From positions 29,595,241 through 29,659,240 of the forward strand of contig CM055877.1 of NCBI GenBank assembly GCA_029582165.1: a DNA stretch of 64,000 bases, in the 5' to 3' direction. Origin of the DNA: Portulaca oleracea (taxonomy: Eukaryota; Streptophyta; Magnoliopsida; Caryophyllales; Portulacaceae). Below the pieces are notes generated by a model. It was not told the DNA's origin, did no database searches, and was given only the letters and a program-made list of their open reading frames with translations. Both the position numbers and the translations under genes were made by a program. Of the stretch, positions 1 to 13,893 are shown in pieces. Numbering within the stretch: position 1 is the first letter of the stretch; each line of letters opens with the position of its first letter.

Positions 1-1027
1 ATCTTACCCGACCCAAGATACACTTTAAAGTATCTAACAACCAAAGAGCCACGCCAAAAGGTCACACAACAATTTAAAAAGAGCTTCTAACCAACTTAAC
101 TATACTAAAATCAGGGTAGATTACTACCCCCAAATTGCATATACCATAACTTGACTTCTTGACCTCCTATGGAGGAAAACTTTAGCTTTCTGGAAACCTT
201 AGAGAGTCCACTACAACTACGATCTGGCCACAAAACCAATTTCAGCCTCAAAACGATCTAAAAACATCCAACTGGATTGATACAGATCTGACTTGTTCCT
301 AGTAAAACATCTATAATTCGAGTTATACACCTATAACACTCATAATTCAAAATTCGTATCAAAGATAACACATATGGGTACTCTAAACCAAGGTTTCCTA
401 TTTAGTTCAACTTACACAATTAATGGTAAATTTCTAAATGTCACCTAATAAAATTGTCCCAAAACTCAATTCATGTTTTATCTTTAATTTAACCTTAACT
501 CTAATCAACTCAATCCCAAACCCGGACTTTGACATCTAGGCTCATAACCACACATATGAGACAGCTTGTGACATATTAAAAGCATCTCAACTACTCATTG
601 AAATTAATAAAACATAAACATAAATAATACCACAATACATTAAAAGGTACAAACTTTATTAATAAAACTAAGTAAAACACGTATAAACACTAAACTTTTA
701 TTTTCAAATTAACTATAATAACAACACAACTGAACAATGATTTAAAAACCACTTTATATATATTATTATGAATTATGATATACTATTAAACTAAACTTAA
801 TAATTAATAATAATAACTCTAATTTAACTATACAAGCTCATACAAAAAAACAACACTTTTCATCATATGAATATACTAATAAATACTTCAAGTTCAAAAA
901 AACAACACTTTTCATCATATGAATATACTAATAAACACTTTTCATAACAGTAATACTACTAATAATAATTAATAAAGCTAATAAAACACATGAGATAAAA
1001 CTATGGTTCGAGTTTTAGGGTTTTACT
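1..1027. other. AT-rich intergenic DNA, no gene seen
   Basis: The stretch is strongly AT-rich with no open frame of note. A segment of about 45 bases (an AACAACACTTTTCATCATATG motif region) is repeated near 845-890 and 896-940. I see no terminal repeats that would define an element. Confidence 0.6.
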
Positions 1028-1300
1028 ACACAAGAGAAGGGGTGGGGCGCGGCTGGTGGTGCATGGGGGTGGCGACGAAAGTCCGACGGTGACGACAAAG
1101 TGAACAGGTGACGGCGGTGCAGCAGATGGCGCAATTGGGTGGGCGTTCTATAGCAGCAAGGCGGGAAGAGCTAGGTGCGGTAGGCTGCGGAGCTACTTTT
1201 CCGGCGGCGTCTCTAGTGGTCAGGTGGGTGAGGAGGGTGGCGCAGTGCATGTGGGGGGCGGTGGCGGTCGTGCAGCCGACGGTGTAGGTGGCGTCGTGGC

Positions 1301-1302
<2 letters not shown>
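1028..1302 (-). other. GC-rich block, possible transcribed leader
   Basis: This is an abrupt island of GC-rich sequence in AT-rich surroundings, containing a 74-codon minus-strand frame with no recognisable domain. On the minus strand it lies downstream of a TATAAATA box (1394-1401) and a long CT tract, an order typical of a plant promoter plus leader, either of a gene or of an LTR. No second LTR or downstream coding exon is visible, so its identity is open. Confidence 0.25.

Positions 1303-1349
<47 letters not shown>
1303..1349. repeat. (GA)n microsatellite
   Basis: About 23 uninterrupted GA dinucleotides. Read on the minus strand it is a CT tract between a TATA box and the GC-rich block. 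Confidence 0.95.
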
Positions 1350-1353
<4 letters not shown>

Positions 1354-1393
1354 TTAGGGTTTAGTAGTAATTAGGGTTTAAGTTATAATAGGG

Positions 1394-1401
1394 TATTTAT
1401 A
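1394..1401 (-). promoter_or_regulatory. Candidate TATA box (TATAAATA)
   Basis: On the minus strand the sequence reads GGTATAAATACCC, followed about 45 bases later by a CT microsatellite and a GC-rich leader. The match is exact, but a TATA box alone is weak evidence in AT-rich DNA. Confidence 0.3.
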
Positions 1402-1659
1402 CCTATAGTCATCTAATAGGAAGATTTTTAAGAAAATAAAAATTAAATGAGTTGAAGATAATATTTAACATAGTAATATTAGGTTTTCAAAATATTTAAA
1501 ATAAAGTAATTAACACAAATTAATAAGAATAATATTTGTTAGTCTCGAAAAATTACTAATATACCCTTATTAGTCCATTGACGGTCCTATGAGCTCAAAT
1601 GTTGACCGAATAAATTAGTAGAAAAGTTTAACAGACGTAAATGGATTTAGAATAAAAAT

Positions 1660-3590
1660 CAACAACGTAACGATAAACAGATTATGATTTTTTGGGGTTT
1701 TACAATACAAGTTTCCACCATTAGAGTTTGTAGGACAACTCCCACTATCTTCGTTATTAGATGGAGAACTATAATTCTCGGTGACATGGCAAGTATCCAA
1801 ATCCTCCCCCTCACTGGGATATGGTTGTTGCAATTCATTTAACTCTAAGTCCTTTTCAGTTTCACCTATACTTGGGAACTCATCCTCAAGTAATTTAACA
1901 TTTCGGGACTCAAATTGCTTTAGGTCGCCACTTGGATGGTCTCTGTACATAACATATCCTATAGAATTCTTAGGATACCTGATAAACACCATTTTGGAAG
2001 CTCTTGGACTAAGTTTTCCATATTTATTAGTCGGGTTATGTACATAGCTAGTCAAATGTCATAGACATAAATGATATAGAATGGGCTTTCTACAATTCCA
2101 TAGTTCATATGGAACCAGTAGGAAGACTTTTACTAAGCACATGATTTTGGATGTAAGTTATCGTAAGCAATGCAAACCCCCCCCCCCCCCCCAAGAATAA
2201 AACCAAAAATAAAACTAATCGGAAGATTAGCTTGAGTCATCATTGACCTAACCATGTCAAGTAATATGCGTTTGTAACATTATTGTGTTGTGGAGCCCGA
2301 GGAACCATGAGTTGCCAATGTATGCCTTTTTCCTCACAAAACCCTTTGAACATATTAGAAATGTATTCACAACTACAATTAATACCAAGAGCCTTGGCTC
2401 TTCGTTTTAATTTGGTTTCAATTTCTACCACAAAATATTTGAATGCATCCAAAGCTACAACGCTGTGATATGAGAGGTACACGTACCCGTATCGTGAATA
2501 GGCATATATTAAAGTGAGACAATACCAAGCACCATGATGTGCTTTAATGGTGATATGTCCACCTGTACATGTCAGAGTGAAAAAAATTCTAAGGGACTTG
2601 AGGCCCTAGAAGCCTTACAGAAAGACTTTTTGGTCGCCTTACCAGCTAGACATGGATCACATCTAGGCAACTTAACCTTAGTAATTCGATCTAAAATACT
2701 TTATCTAGCTAGCTTGGTCTTCTTATCTTAACCAATATGTCCTAATCTGGTATGCCATTTAACAAATTCAAAATTAGGATCAACAAATGAAACTAAAGCA
2801 AAATTATTATTGCAAATGTCTAAATCCAACACAGGAAAACCATTCACAAATGATGTAGTGCAAACCAAATTTCCACCAAACATAATGTCTAAACCATCGT
2901 CTCCAGAAATCAATTGGAAACCTACTTTAACTAAGGAAACGAAAGAAATAAGAAAACAATGCACATCAAGGTGCGGGTGTCTAGGAGTAATAACTTATTC
3001 CCTCCATGTAGCCTACTAGCTAGACCATTCCCACACTGTGAAATGTCTTTCTCCATGCCATTCTCTAATGTCTTAAACTATGTACTTGCTTACTCTTAAG
3101 TCTACATTCCAATAAGGAGATGAGTAAGCAACAAATGCATGGGAACAAACAAACTTTTCAGAGACACTTATAGAAAGGGTTACCTTAGGAGGCTCAAACA
3201 ATCCCTAGCATAATGGTTTTTCTTTCCACAATTATAACACTTCACACGTGCCATATTATTCTCTTTGTTGCCCTTAGCATTATGTTGTTTCTTGGAAATA
3301 CTACCAATAGATCTAGGTTTCTTAAAGGGATGCAGACTTTTCTTCTTCCATATATTAAACTTGTTCCTTTTAGCAGGCACCTTCCCTATAACAACAAATG
3401 ATATAGGGGCAGGGACACATAATTTCAGGCATTCCTCTTCTAGATCAAGGTGTCGCATGATCTTCGCCTTAGTAGTGATGTGGTCATTATAAAACATTAT
3501 AGTCTTAAAACATTTACAATCCTTACTCATCCAAATAGCATGAATCACATTCATGAGTTGATCATGCTCAAGAACTTTTATTCTTGTAGC
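1660..3590 (-). pseudogene. Decayed Ty1/Copia retrotransposon, gag to integrase
   Basis: Reading the minus strand from about 3590 downwards, the Copia order is recognisable in broken frames. First comes gag with a CCHC knuckle (CYNCGKKNHYARDC, near 3195-3240). Then comes the gag-pre-integrase segment ending KWHTRLGHIG (near 2730), then the integrase zinc-binding CDPCLAGK segment (near 2650). The integrase core with CEYISNMFKGFCEEKGI and PRAPQHN follows (2300-2400), and last the post-integrase segment PRASKMVFIRYPKNSIGY (near 1980). Stops and frameshifts separate these blocks and no reverse transcriptase follows, so the copy is dead and 3'-truncated. LTRs were not found. The family assignment rests on the motif order. 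It lies beyond the 3' end of the ubinuclein gene and is not part of it. Confidence 0.8.
2177..2192. repeat. Poly(C) run, 16 bases
   Basis: Sixteen C in a row inside the decayed Copia element. Long homopolymers like this are also common sequencing or assembly error sites. Confidence 0.9.
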
Positions 3591-3676
3591 CTTAGATCAT
3601 GAACCCTCTCACTTAACATTAACATGCTCTCTATTATACGCCGCTTCAGATCAATCTCATATCCGGTACACTTAAG

Positions 3677-3850
3677 TGTAACATTTCGTCCCCTCCTGAG
3701 TCGCGAACATTATCGATAATTTCTTCAAGAATCGAAAACAGGCCCTACAAATCACCATTAGTCCTCCCATCATACTTTATCCTTACTCACACGCTACTTG
3801 AGAAAACTTCATAGGAGGTCACCTATCTAGAGACTACTCCCAACTAATAT
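3677..3850 (-). mobile_element. Cassandra LTR fragment (5S-derived), degenerate
   Basis: The block starts TGTAACATTTCG and runs to a segment that on the minus strand resembles the 3' half of plant 5S rRNA. Box C survives roughly as GTGACCTCCTATGAAG, preceded by a GGGAGTAGTCTC segment. It aligns in order with the better copies at 51712 and 52681, sharing the motifs around CACAAATCAC, CTCACACGCT and AGGAGGTCACC. Cassandra elements are known to carry 5S promoter boxes in their LTRs. This copy is diverged and truncated before its end. Confidence 0.65.
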
Positions 3851-4739
3851 CAATCTAAATATTATTCATAAAGTTTGGGTAAAATACAACTTGTGTGCCG
3901 TCGGTTTTGAATATATGAATTTAATTTGATTAAATTTCATTTGAAATAGTAGTAATTTCATAGGATGAGGCCCTCTTGTAACTACTTGTACTATGGAGAT
4001 ATCAAGTCAAATGAGAGCCCAAATGCAAAGATGATGGTTTGAGTGGGAGCCATGTCCATGTAAACATCATTTGGATGATAAGTAGTCTCGCCAAAGCAAG
4101 TTATTCCATTGATCATCAACAAGTTGATGGGAGTTAAGTTTGTTTAAGGAGCATAACGCAGTGGGATTTGACGTTGCTCGAGTTGAAGGAGGTGGAGGAA
4201 GACGATTTCAAACCCGGAAAACACCTTGAAGTTCAATATAGACTTGAGATAAAGGAAATCTACCACCCAAAAACTACAACCCACCAAGAATTTTATAAAA
4301 GAAAACCACCACAAATTGTCACCGAATAAATTGCCATTATGATAGAGATGCAAAGTCACGGAATAAAATTCATGACAAGATTGTCATAATTTCAAAATCA
4401 AATGTCCATGTGAATTGTATAAGTTACTTGAAAGATTTACCAGGTCACCTCACAAGATTGATTACTCAAATATTGCTATATAGATTTAAGAGTGATCAAC
4501 AATACCTAAAAAGTGAGTGAAATACATCACACAACGCACAGCAAACCCTACTTATACATATATAATTGGAATTTCAAACTCTTAATGCTGAGCCAGCTGA
4601 TTTCACCTGTTGATTTTTCGTGAGCAATGGATTTTAATTTATTAACCCACAGTTGTCGACTATGTAACTGCCCCTAAGCAGCTAAGCTTTGGTTGAAAAA
4701 TGTCAAAAACAAACAAATGATCATTAAACACTCTGCAAC
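3851..4739. other. Intergenic DNA, no gene seen
   Basis: No supported reading frame or element boundary. Short frames here contain no recognisable motif. Confidence 0.5.
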
Positions 4740-5157
4740 CACAAACTAAGTAAAGCAGAAAACATTTATCTTAATACAAATTTGCACCACACAGTGCACT
4801 TTGTGATAGCTCTAGTTCTGGTCCGCGGCAGCCTAGCCACTCAAAGGGGGACTGTTCCTTTTGGAATTCCCCTTGATCCTCACCATCGCGTTTGCTCCTT
4901 CATTAAGCCTCCAATAATAACTGACATTGGTGCCATGGCAGACAAAAGAAAAATAAACTACAACTATGGCCCTAGCCCCTATATCTACTATACTCAATGC
5001 TAAAAAAACTAAGAAAAAAAAGGAAAGAGAGCTTAATTACAAAACTACCTAAAATCAACTGCCTGGGAACAAATGAAGAAAATTGAGAAAAATGAAGGTA
5101 AAAATTAGCTTTTGTTACACAACCATCTCGACTTGAGGGGTATGGCTGCCTAATTTG
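4740..5157 (-). other. Probable 3' UTR of the ubinuclein gene
   Basis: This lies directly downstream of the stop codon at 5158-5160 on the minus strand. There is no clear AATAAA. A weaker A-rich signal (ATTAAGATAAATG) lies near 4775, which would give a 3' UTR of roughly 400 bases. The end point is an estimate. Confidence 0.35.
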
Positions 5158-6629
5158 TCATGTCAGCGGCTCAAATTTGAACTCATCAAAACTTGACTTG
5201 TTGGGGGCACTCTGAGGAGGAGCTGTAGCCTGCTTGTTCGGTTTTTGCCTATCATCACCCTGAACAGAAGACACCTTCTCTGGACGTAAATGCCCCTCTA
5301 CCGGATTCTCCGTCTTCCTTTTCACCTTTTTCTTTATAACCACGCCATCAACAGTTCTCATCTCCGATAATGAACTGCTTTGCATCCCCTTCATCTTGTC
5401 TTGCTTTGGTCGCTCAAAATTGATCAAATTTGTGGCGGGAAGGGCGGCAACATGTGCATGACCAACATGAGTTCCAGAGGCAGAACTTGTGGTATTGGAC
5501 ATAAACCTACTCTGTTGAGTCACTGCAGTTGCAGTAACATCAGAAGTGCCCAACCTCAACTCTACTGTTGGTTGAGCAGCTGAACTAGATTCTGTTCGAA
5601 CGGTGTCCTCTATCTTTGTAGCTACCAGCTTCTTCCTCCTGATTTTCTCCTTCTCCTGCAACACAGAAAGGCCAAACTTTCAAATGACCCAGCCTCACCA
5701 ACATAAGCACACAGCATTAACTAAAGCAGTTCTTGACAAGAAATGTAGTTTGCCAACACGAACAGAATATAGATTGGCTTTTTCTGAAGGTGCCCAGTAT
5801 CAGATCAAAGTTAACACTTAACAGAAGTCATTTTTTTCCTGGTTCATATCATCAGTGACAGTAGTAATCTTTCGGAGAAGATAGCTCCCCATTACATATA
5901 CAAGAGACAACACCACCCTGGATCAAGGTCTGAAACTGGAAGATACTCGCTCTATTCCTGACTATTTATCACTTCAACTAACTTTATTCAACAACAAACT
6001 TCCAGAAGAAACACATTTGAGCATGGCACTTCAAGTGCCAATTGACTTTCTAATTACATAATTTTTCCTATTTTTTGTAATTTCTTTATTTTCATTTATT
6101 TATTTATTGGCTTTCGAATTATTTATAGATTCTTTCCAATTTTCCACATAACGGAAACTTGACATAACTCACTCACAAACAATAATACTCCTGAATTTGG
6201 CACAGGCATACTGGGCATACCATGGCCTGGTATGTGCAGATTCCTTATTAAAAAAATGCATGCCTGTTTCTATCCCACTGGAGGTTCTCCTGCCTAGTGT
6301 CTAAATGAGGGGAGGTCAATGGAACCGAATAAAGAATGGACAGGCTTCACTTATCGAAAAAAAAGGAAAAAGAGAAATTTGAGGAGCTTCATTGGAGAAG
6401 GGGTTTATCATACATAACCGAATTCACACATAAGGGAAGTCAGAAAGCAATGGATTATGCTAGCTGCTGCCACTCTGACAGTATTCACAATGTTTATGTG
6501 CCAGAATAGAACTAGAAAGAGAGTCACTTGAATCTTCATAAAACCTTTCCCCTTCTTGGTAATTCAAAAAGAAACAGATTATGCTAGGCTGCTAGTCTGA
6601 CATTATTCGCAACGTTCACTTTGTAAGGA

Positions 6630-6696
<67 letters not shown>

Positions 6697-7231
6697 AGGA
6701 TATTGGATTCTAATAATCCCTACTATCACAAATTGGATGGCAATAATCCCTACTACCATTTTGGATTCTGGTGGTCCAAAAAAAAAAAATTGTATTGTAG
6801 TGGGGCAAAATCGAGAGTATACCCTAAATATCATAGATTTTGTGTTGCATTTGATTCAAAACTTTGTATAACACTTTACCACGATTTTTAATGAATTTAC
6901 AGCATTTCTCCCAATCTTTTTCAATTTGTTTTCAATTTTTTATGATTTTTTCAATTTTATTCCTTTTAAAAAATCATAATAATTGCTCGGAATCTCAAAA
7001 AATAGTTTAAAAAATGTTTTAGTAACTACACTTCATTATCTATCTAGGGGTAGAAACCAAAAAACAAAAACAATATGGGGTAGGCATAGAAAAAATAAAA
7101 AGAATGTGATGATGGATTTGATACCACTACAATACAATTTTATTTTTTTTTTTGGACCACCAGAATACAAATTGAAAGTAAGGATTATTGCCATCCAATT
7201 TGCAATAGTAGGGATTATTAGAATCCAATTT

Positions 7232-7284
<53 letters not shown>

Positions 7285-10200
7285 AGGAAAAGGACATATA
7301 TTAATAATAAGATAAAAGAAGTGATGCTCAGCGAGCACCATACAAAGTTATATACATCCAAAAAGCAAACTATACACAAAATCTACCACGTCAAAAGGGG
7401 AAGAGCTAAACTTCCCATTCACCCAAAAGAAGAGAGACTTGACAAAATTGTCTTTCAATCTCTGGAGGGATTTCAATTCCCTCAAAAACTCTTCGGTTCC
7501 TTGCTTTCCATATAACCCAAAAATTCACATGAGGTACAACAAAGGCACATCACTGTGATCGCTACTTGTAGCTTTTCTATTTTGTATCCTACCACAGCCA
7601 TATCATACTTTGTATAACTTTTCTTATTTGCATGACGTTTCACATTAGTACCAATCCAGAAAACGTCGGGCACCAAAATGGCTCCAAAAGGTCCAATGAG
7701 TTTTTTTTTTTTTTTTTTTTGGGAGAGACCGAATAAAACAGCTGAGCACATAGTCTCAGGTGTTTAAGTAACAAAATGACAATGTAGAGCTAAAATCTCA
7801 GCACACCCTGTGTAAACCAAAAGGACAAAATATACCTTATCTACGGCAATAGTAGTATATATTTGCCGCAAGCTTCTAAGGCAAAGACGCAGTGAACCCC
7901 ATTAACACCCCCCCCCCCCCCAAAAAAAAAAAAACAGAGAGAGACGAGTCATAAAGGCCTGAATATATGACTTCACCACATCTACAAGAGACGTATGGCT
8001 AGCAGATCATACCACCTTATTCCTCTCATTCAGTGCCCTCCGCCGCTCCTTTGCACGACAAATTGCACGTTTTATCCCATGATTGTCCATGACTCCCTTT
8101 GGCCATAGTTCAGCAAGCTGAATCATAGAAAGCACTAAATGTTTAAAAAATACGTAAACAATTTAAAAATAGCAATTTATGTAATAGAAATAAACAAGAG
8201 TAATGCATCTCTGAAAAAGTAGTAATTATTGGCCTTATTTCTATCTGCATCCTACTACGATTACTCCAAAATACTACATTTTCTCAAGCTACAAAAAAAG
8301 GAACTCACAAAACAAACTTAGTACTAAAAAAAAACTACCATGCAGTCAAGAGGGTTGGGGCTTCAGTGGGGGTATTGTGTGGGTGGGTGGGGTGGGGGGA
8401 ACCAGGACCCCTTGAAGAAAGGGGGCAAAATATACTTTATGTTATGGCATTTTTAATAATGAAATGAATTTAGCCTAACTTAGAAATAATTAGACAGATC
8501 ACATGTGTCAGCTCTTCAACAGAGGCTCCATGAATTGCACCAATATATTGATCATTGTCCTCATATACATCAATTGTGCTAAAGGATTCCTAACCATGCA
8601 CTTGACCAAATCAAAAGCATGAAGGCTAAAGGCAAACAATCATACAAACAGGGCACATAATGGAAGTGCCAAAATAAACATCTCTAGCAAATCTATTAAA
8701 AGAGTACAAAGTACTGAATGAAAACATACCTCAGCATATAATTTTCTGACTTGAGGTGCAGCATCTTCATCAAGCCCCTATAAAATTTAGCACACATCAG
8801 AAACAAGAATCACTTCCCTTACAATCTCTATATCCCTACAAAAGGTAAAGTATCTTTAAAAGGCATTGCACGACAGTACGTCAACAAAAATATCATAGAG
8901 ATCACAGATTTTGTCCTCCAATGTGGCATCCATATAAATTTGCCCTTTCGATCCCTTATCTGGATGACCTGATTCTTGAATATCACCAGATCCTCCACTT
9001 TGTAGTTCAGCTACCTGCAATGGTGGAAAGATAATAAATAACAGTTGCAGTACTACACTGCCTCCTTTTTACCTAAAGTGACACATAAAACTGCTTGAAT
9101 CACTGCACAACATGCAAAAGTATCCACCTAACAAATAAAATCTCGTGTGATCAACAACCTGAATTTTTCTTACTCTTAAGAGGATGAATGTGCGCAACTG
9201 TATTATCCAGTTTGAATTCCACAATTAGTTTTCTGGATACAATTTAATTCGAGCTCCAGGTACAGATATTAGAATAACATGGTCCAAGCTGGCCTCATGA
9301 CTCTAAAGGTAAATATTCTGACAAAAAACGCAAAAAGGGCTTCATATTTTGGTGTAATCATTGTAAGGACCCTGTATTTTGAATAATTATAGGGTGACAT
9401 ATTTTGGATGTAATTATGTTGGGGTGACTTTCTGCCGGCTAAATAAGGTGCAAGCATTAAATGCGGTATTAATTGTTGATTAGGGTTTGGTGAGTTTGAC
9501 CAACACCATCAAAAGGCCTGGAAAAATGAAAACTGAAATAATGGTTGAGCAGCATCACAGCAGACGAGAGGTCAGAAACACCCCCCCCCCTCCTTCCACT
9601 TGCAGTTCACCATTCTTCTTCCAATTGGTTAGGACTTGGGAAATAATGTTCACACTTCTTCCACTAGCAGTTCAATCAGTTCACCCTTGAATCAGCAAAG
9701 GTCCGCGTCTTCTTCAACTTGTATTTGAATCGCCAGTTTGCATAAAGGGAGAGCCAATTTCCTGAACAAGGAAGATGAAAAGCAGGGAAGGAAGAGAGAG
9801 GGAACTGAGGTGACTTTTTGGTTACGGGTCTTAAGTGCTGGGTTTTGCTTTTTGTTTTTTTTAAAAGAGCAACATTAACATTCATCAAGGAGGTAATGAT
9901 GGTTGACTTGAACTAAAACAAGTCTAAACAAAGATGAGACTCTTTCGCGCGTGTTTGGTTGGAAAGTGGTCAGAAAGTCACCCAAAAATAATTACATCCA
10001 AATTATTGTCACCTTACAATTATTTGTCAAAATACATGGCCCTACAATAACTACACCAAATATGAGGCCCTTTGAGTCTTTTTTTTTTTTTAATATTTTG
10101 ACATGTCATAATTTACATAAGAAGGGAGGAAGACTAGGTTAAAACAGGTTTTGTATGTGCAAGGGGGATCTTGAATAACAGGATCATCTATTGCTTCTCT

Positions 10201-10339
10201 TTGGGATCCAGCTTTTGGTTGCCTAGGTGTTTCTTGGGTTGTTTCTTTGAGTAAGAGTCATCTTCTTGCTTGGGTGGGTTTCTTTGGCCGGAAACTGAAG
10301 AAGGCCACGGCCATACCACATGTTTGTTTTTGGAGTGTG

Positions 10340-10410
<71 letters not shown>

Positions 10411-12732
10411 GTAGACACACACACATATAGAATTGTGTGTGTTTTATCAAATTAACAAAAAAGAGTTTCTGCAAAGAGATCCGTAAAGAGTCCCCGCATC
10501 TTGATTTTCTTGTTAAGACAATCTGGAATTCAGAGTTACTGGGACACTCCATAACCCAATGATCTTAAGCCTACATTAAATGAGTTTGTGCATGTAACAA
10601 TCAAATGGTCAGGAAACAGGACACAAGTGACCCAGGAATATTGCCTGGTAACTATAATCAGGATATTTAACGCTCCAATCAAAGCTCACTATTTGGTCTA
10701 GGCAAAAACTGAAGGTAAGATTCCCACGAAAGATATTTGAAAGAGTGAAATTGCAAGTATTGGCAGGTAAACGGCCTATGAGTTTACAGAAGGAAGAACT
10801 GCCATTACACCTTTTTGTTCATCATTGGCAGGTCTCTATCCTGGGCATTCATTATTCTCCTCTTGGGGATTTAGTTGGTGCATCCTCAAACAATATTGGT
10901 TTGGAGAAAAAGGATGAATAATAATTGGGCCCCCGCCCCCAGAAACCTGGAAAATAACAATTTCCCAAATGGCAAGTGCTTGGAAGTTAAGGAATTAACA
11001 TAATTTTTCAAGCTTGGTTCGATGAAGATTTCAAGCTGCATTTGTCAAGAATTATGCTTCTTTTTTCTACTGGTTCAGGCTGACAACCGCTTAATGTCAC
11101 TTTCTAGAGAACTACTTCTGGAACTAGTTTCATGAAAAACCTGCCACAGCAGGTGCAGTCCAGTACAATGCCCAGCTCCCATACCAGTTAAAGTTTTCCA
11201 CTTTCTTCTGAGAAGTAGCTATCTATAACTTTATATAGAAATTAATCTAAAACACGTTTAACGGTATTCTAACAAGCAGAAAATGGGCATATCTAACTAC
11301 CATCTGTGGATATATGCATATCTTGAGGATTTATTTTGTACTTGCAGGAAGCAGAGGAGGTATCACTAAACAAAGTTTTGTGTAAAAGCAGGTCAAATAA
11401 ATAATTAAACAAACATACACAAACCTATGCCCACCAAGATAGTAGAAGCATCACACAGTATACATACCTTAGACATTATCGATGGAATGCGCGCTTTAAC
11501 CATTTCAATAACCTCTTTCTTTATCTGTTGGAACTTGTCATCTTTCTCTTGCTTAGCAGACAAGCTTGTGTTCATCATAACTTTTAGGTGTCTCTGTTCC
11601 AAATTTTTTTTAAAAAAAAAAAATCAAACAAAAGACAGCTTCAGAATGAAACACGTAAACTGGTTATACAGCTCAAACATGCTCTAGTACCAGACACAAT
11701 AGATTCATATGTAAGCAGATAGGATCTCCATTGTCACATCAAGATTTACAGCTTGTTCAACATGGATGAAAAAGATTGAAGAATTCAAGGCCAAAGTTAC
11801 AGTCAGACCAATTGGACCAACTTCCGTAAGTTCTTTTAGCTGCAATCGAAGTTATTCTAAACAAATTTTGATTTTTCTTTTTTTTTTTATACGAACCTAG
11901 TTTTGATATTTCTAATTGGGAATAACTCCTTAAAACCATAATACAATAGCAAAATATATATTTTGGATGTACTATTCCACCAGTGAGTACAGCAATTCAT
12001 GCATATGATACAACAGCATTGACAAGTTGAAACAATGAGCTTTACGATGATGTTTTAGAACAATGGCAACATAAACAACTTAACACAATGGCCTTGCACT
12101 TTTAGAAAAAGAAGTAATCAAAAGGTAAATTAGATGGACCCGATCTGGGTGCAGCCATAGTTATTAAAATCCCGATCCGGATCAACGATTCTACGAGTTT
12201 ACGATCCAAAAATCCTCCATCGATCCAACTCTTACTAGGATCTTAAAGTAGTTAGGATCGTACGATCCTAGTTTTGCCTGAATATTATATGTTAGAATCG
12301 CAATACGATTCTACGATCCTACGATTCGATCCACGATCCTACCTGAATTTGATAATGTTTGCGCACAATATCATCTTTAAAATTTTGTCATAACGATTTA
12401 AATTTTGTATTGAAGTTATCAACTGATAAACAATTTAACGTATTGCTTCATTACTAATGAATAAAATGTTAAAATTTTAACCATCATAGAATTTTATTTG
12501 ATATTTTCCTATTGTATTAGAATCCTACGATCTTCGATTTGATTCTACGATTCCGATCCTAACTTCGTCCATCGATCCTAACTAGGATCCCGATTCTAAC
12601 AACCTTGGGTGCAGCCAATGGAGAAAAGAGGCAAAAACAAAAAACATCATGCCATCAAACTCTCATGCTTTTTTTTTTTTTGATAGAATACACACACGCG
12701 CACGCACACACACACACACGCACACACACACT

Positions 12733-12768
<36 letters not shown>

Positions 12769-13841
12769 GGAAAATTGGATTCTAATAATCCCTACTTTTA
12801 CGAATTGGACAACAATAATCCCTGTTTCGGTTTGTATTCTGGTGGTCTAAAAAAAAATTGTATTGTAGTGGGACCAACCAAATCCACCTCCACATTCTTT
12901 TTATTTTATTTTTTTCATTCCTAACCCATATTGTTTTTGTTTTTTTCGTTTCTGCCCCAGAAAGGTAAAGAAATGTAGTTACTAAAACATTTTTAAAATT
13001 ATTTTTTGAGACTCCGAGCAATCATTATGATTTTTTGATAGAAATAAAAGTGAAAAAATCAAAAAAAATAGCAAAAAAATTTTTAAAAAATGAGGAAAAT
13101 GTTGTAAATTCATTAAAAATCGTGGTAAAGTGTTATACTAAGTTTTGAATCAAATGCAACACAAAATCTATGATATTTAGGGTATACTCTCGATGATGTC
13201 CCACTACAATCCAATTTTTTTTTTTTTTGGACCGCCAAAATCCAAATTGATAGTAGGAATTATTGTTATCCAATCGTGAAAGTAGGGATTATTAAAATTC
13301 ATATATATAAATATATATATATATATATGGAAATTGGATTCTAATAATCCCTACTTTTGCAAATTGGATGGCAATAATCCCTACTTTCAATTTGTATTCC
13401 GATGGTCCAAAATAAAATAAAATTGTATTATAGTGGGACATAATCGAAAGTATACCCTAAATATCATAGATTTTGTGTTGCATTTGATTCAAAACTTTGT
13501 ATAACACTTTACCACGATTTTAATGAATTTATAGCATTTCTCCCAATTTTCTTCAAATTTTTTTCTATTTTTTATGATTTTTTCAATTTTATTCCTTTTA
13601 AAAAATCATAATAATTGCTTGGAATCTCAAAAAAATAATTTAAAAAATGCGTTAGCAACTACACTTAATTACCTTTCTGGGGGCAGCCAACAAAAAAAAC
13701 AAAAACAATATGGGATAGTGGTGATGGACTTGGTACCACTACAATACAATTTTATTTTCTTTTGGACCACCAGAATACAAATTGAAAGTAGGGATTATTG
13801 TCATCCAATTTGCAAAAGTAGGAATTATTAGAATCCAATTT

Positions 13842-13893
<52 letters not shown>

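Larger units (their letters stand above)
5656..8015 (-). other. Ubinuclein intron 13 with repeats
   Basis: This 2.36-kb intron separates the penultimate exon from the large last exon. It contains the TA/TG microsatellite, one MITE copy and a LINE 3' fragment, and otherwise no coding signal. Donor AAG|GTGGTATG and acceptor TGCAG|GAG are clear. Confidence 0.8.

Noticed and set aside
2177..2192. Functional significance of poly(C)/poly(G) runs (also 7904, 28201, 29298)
   Set aside because: Long homopolymers are common slippage and assembly artefact sites, and nothing around them suggests a role.
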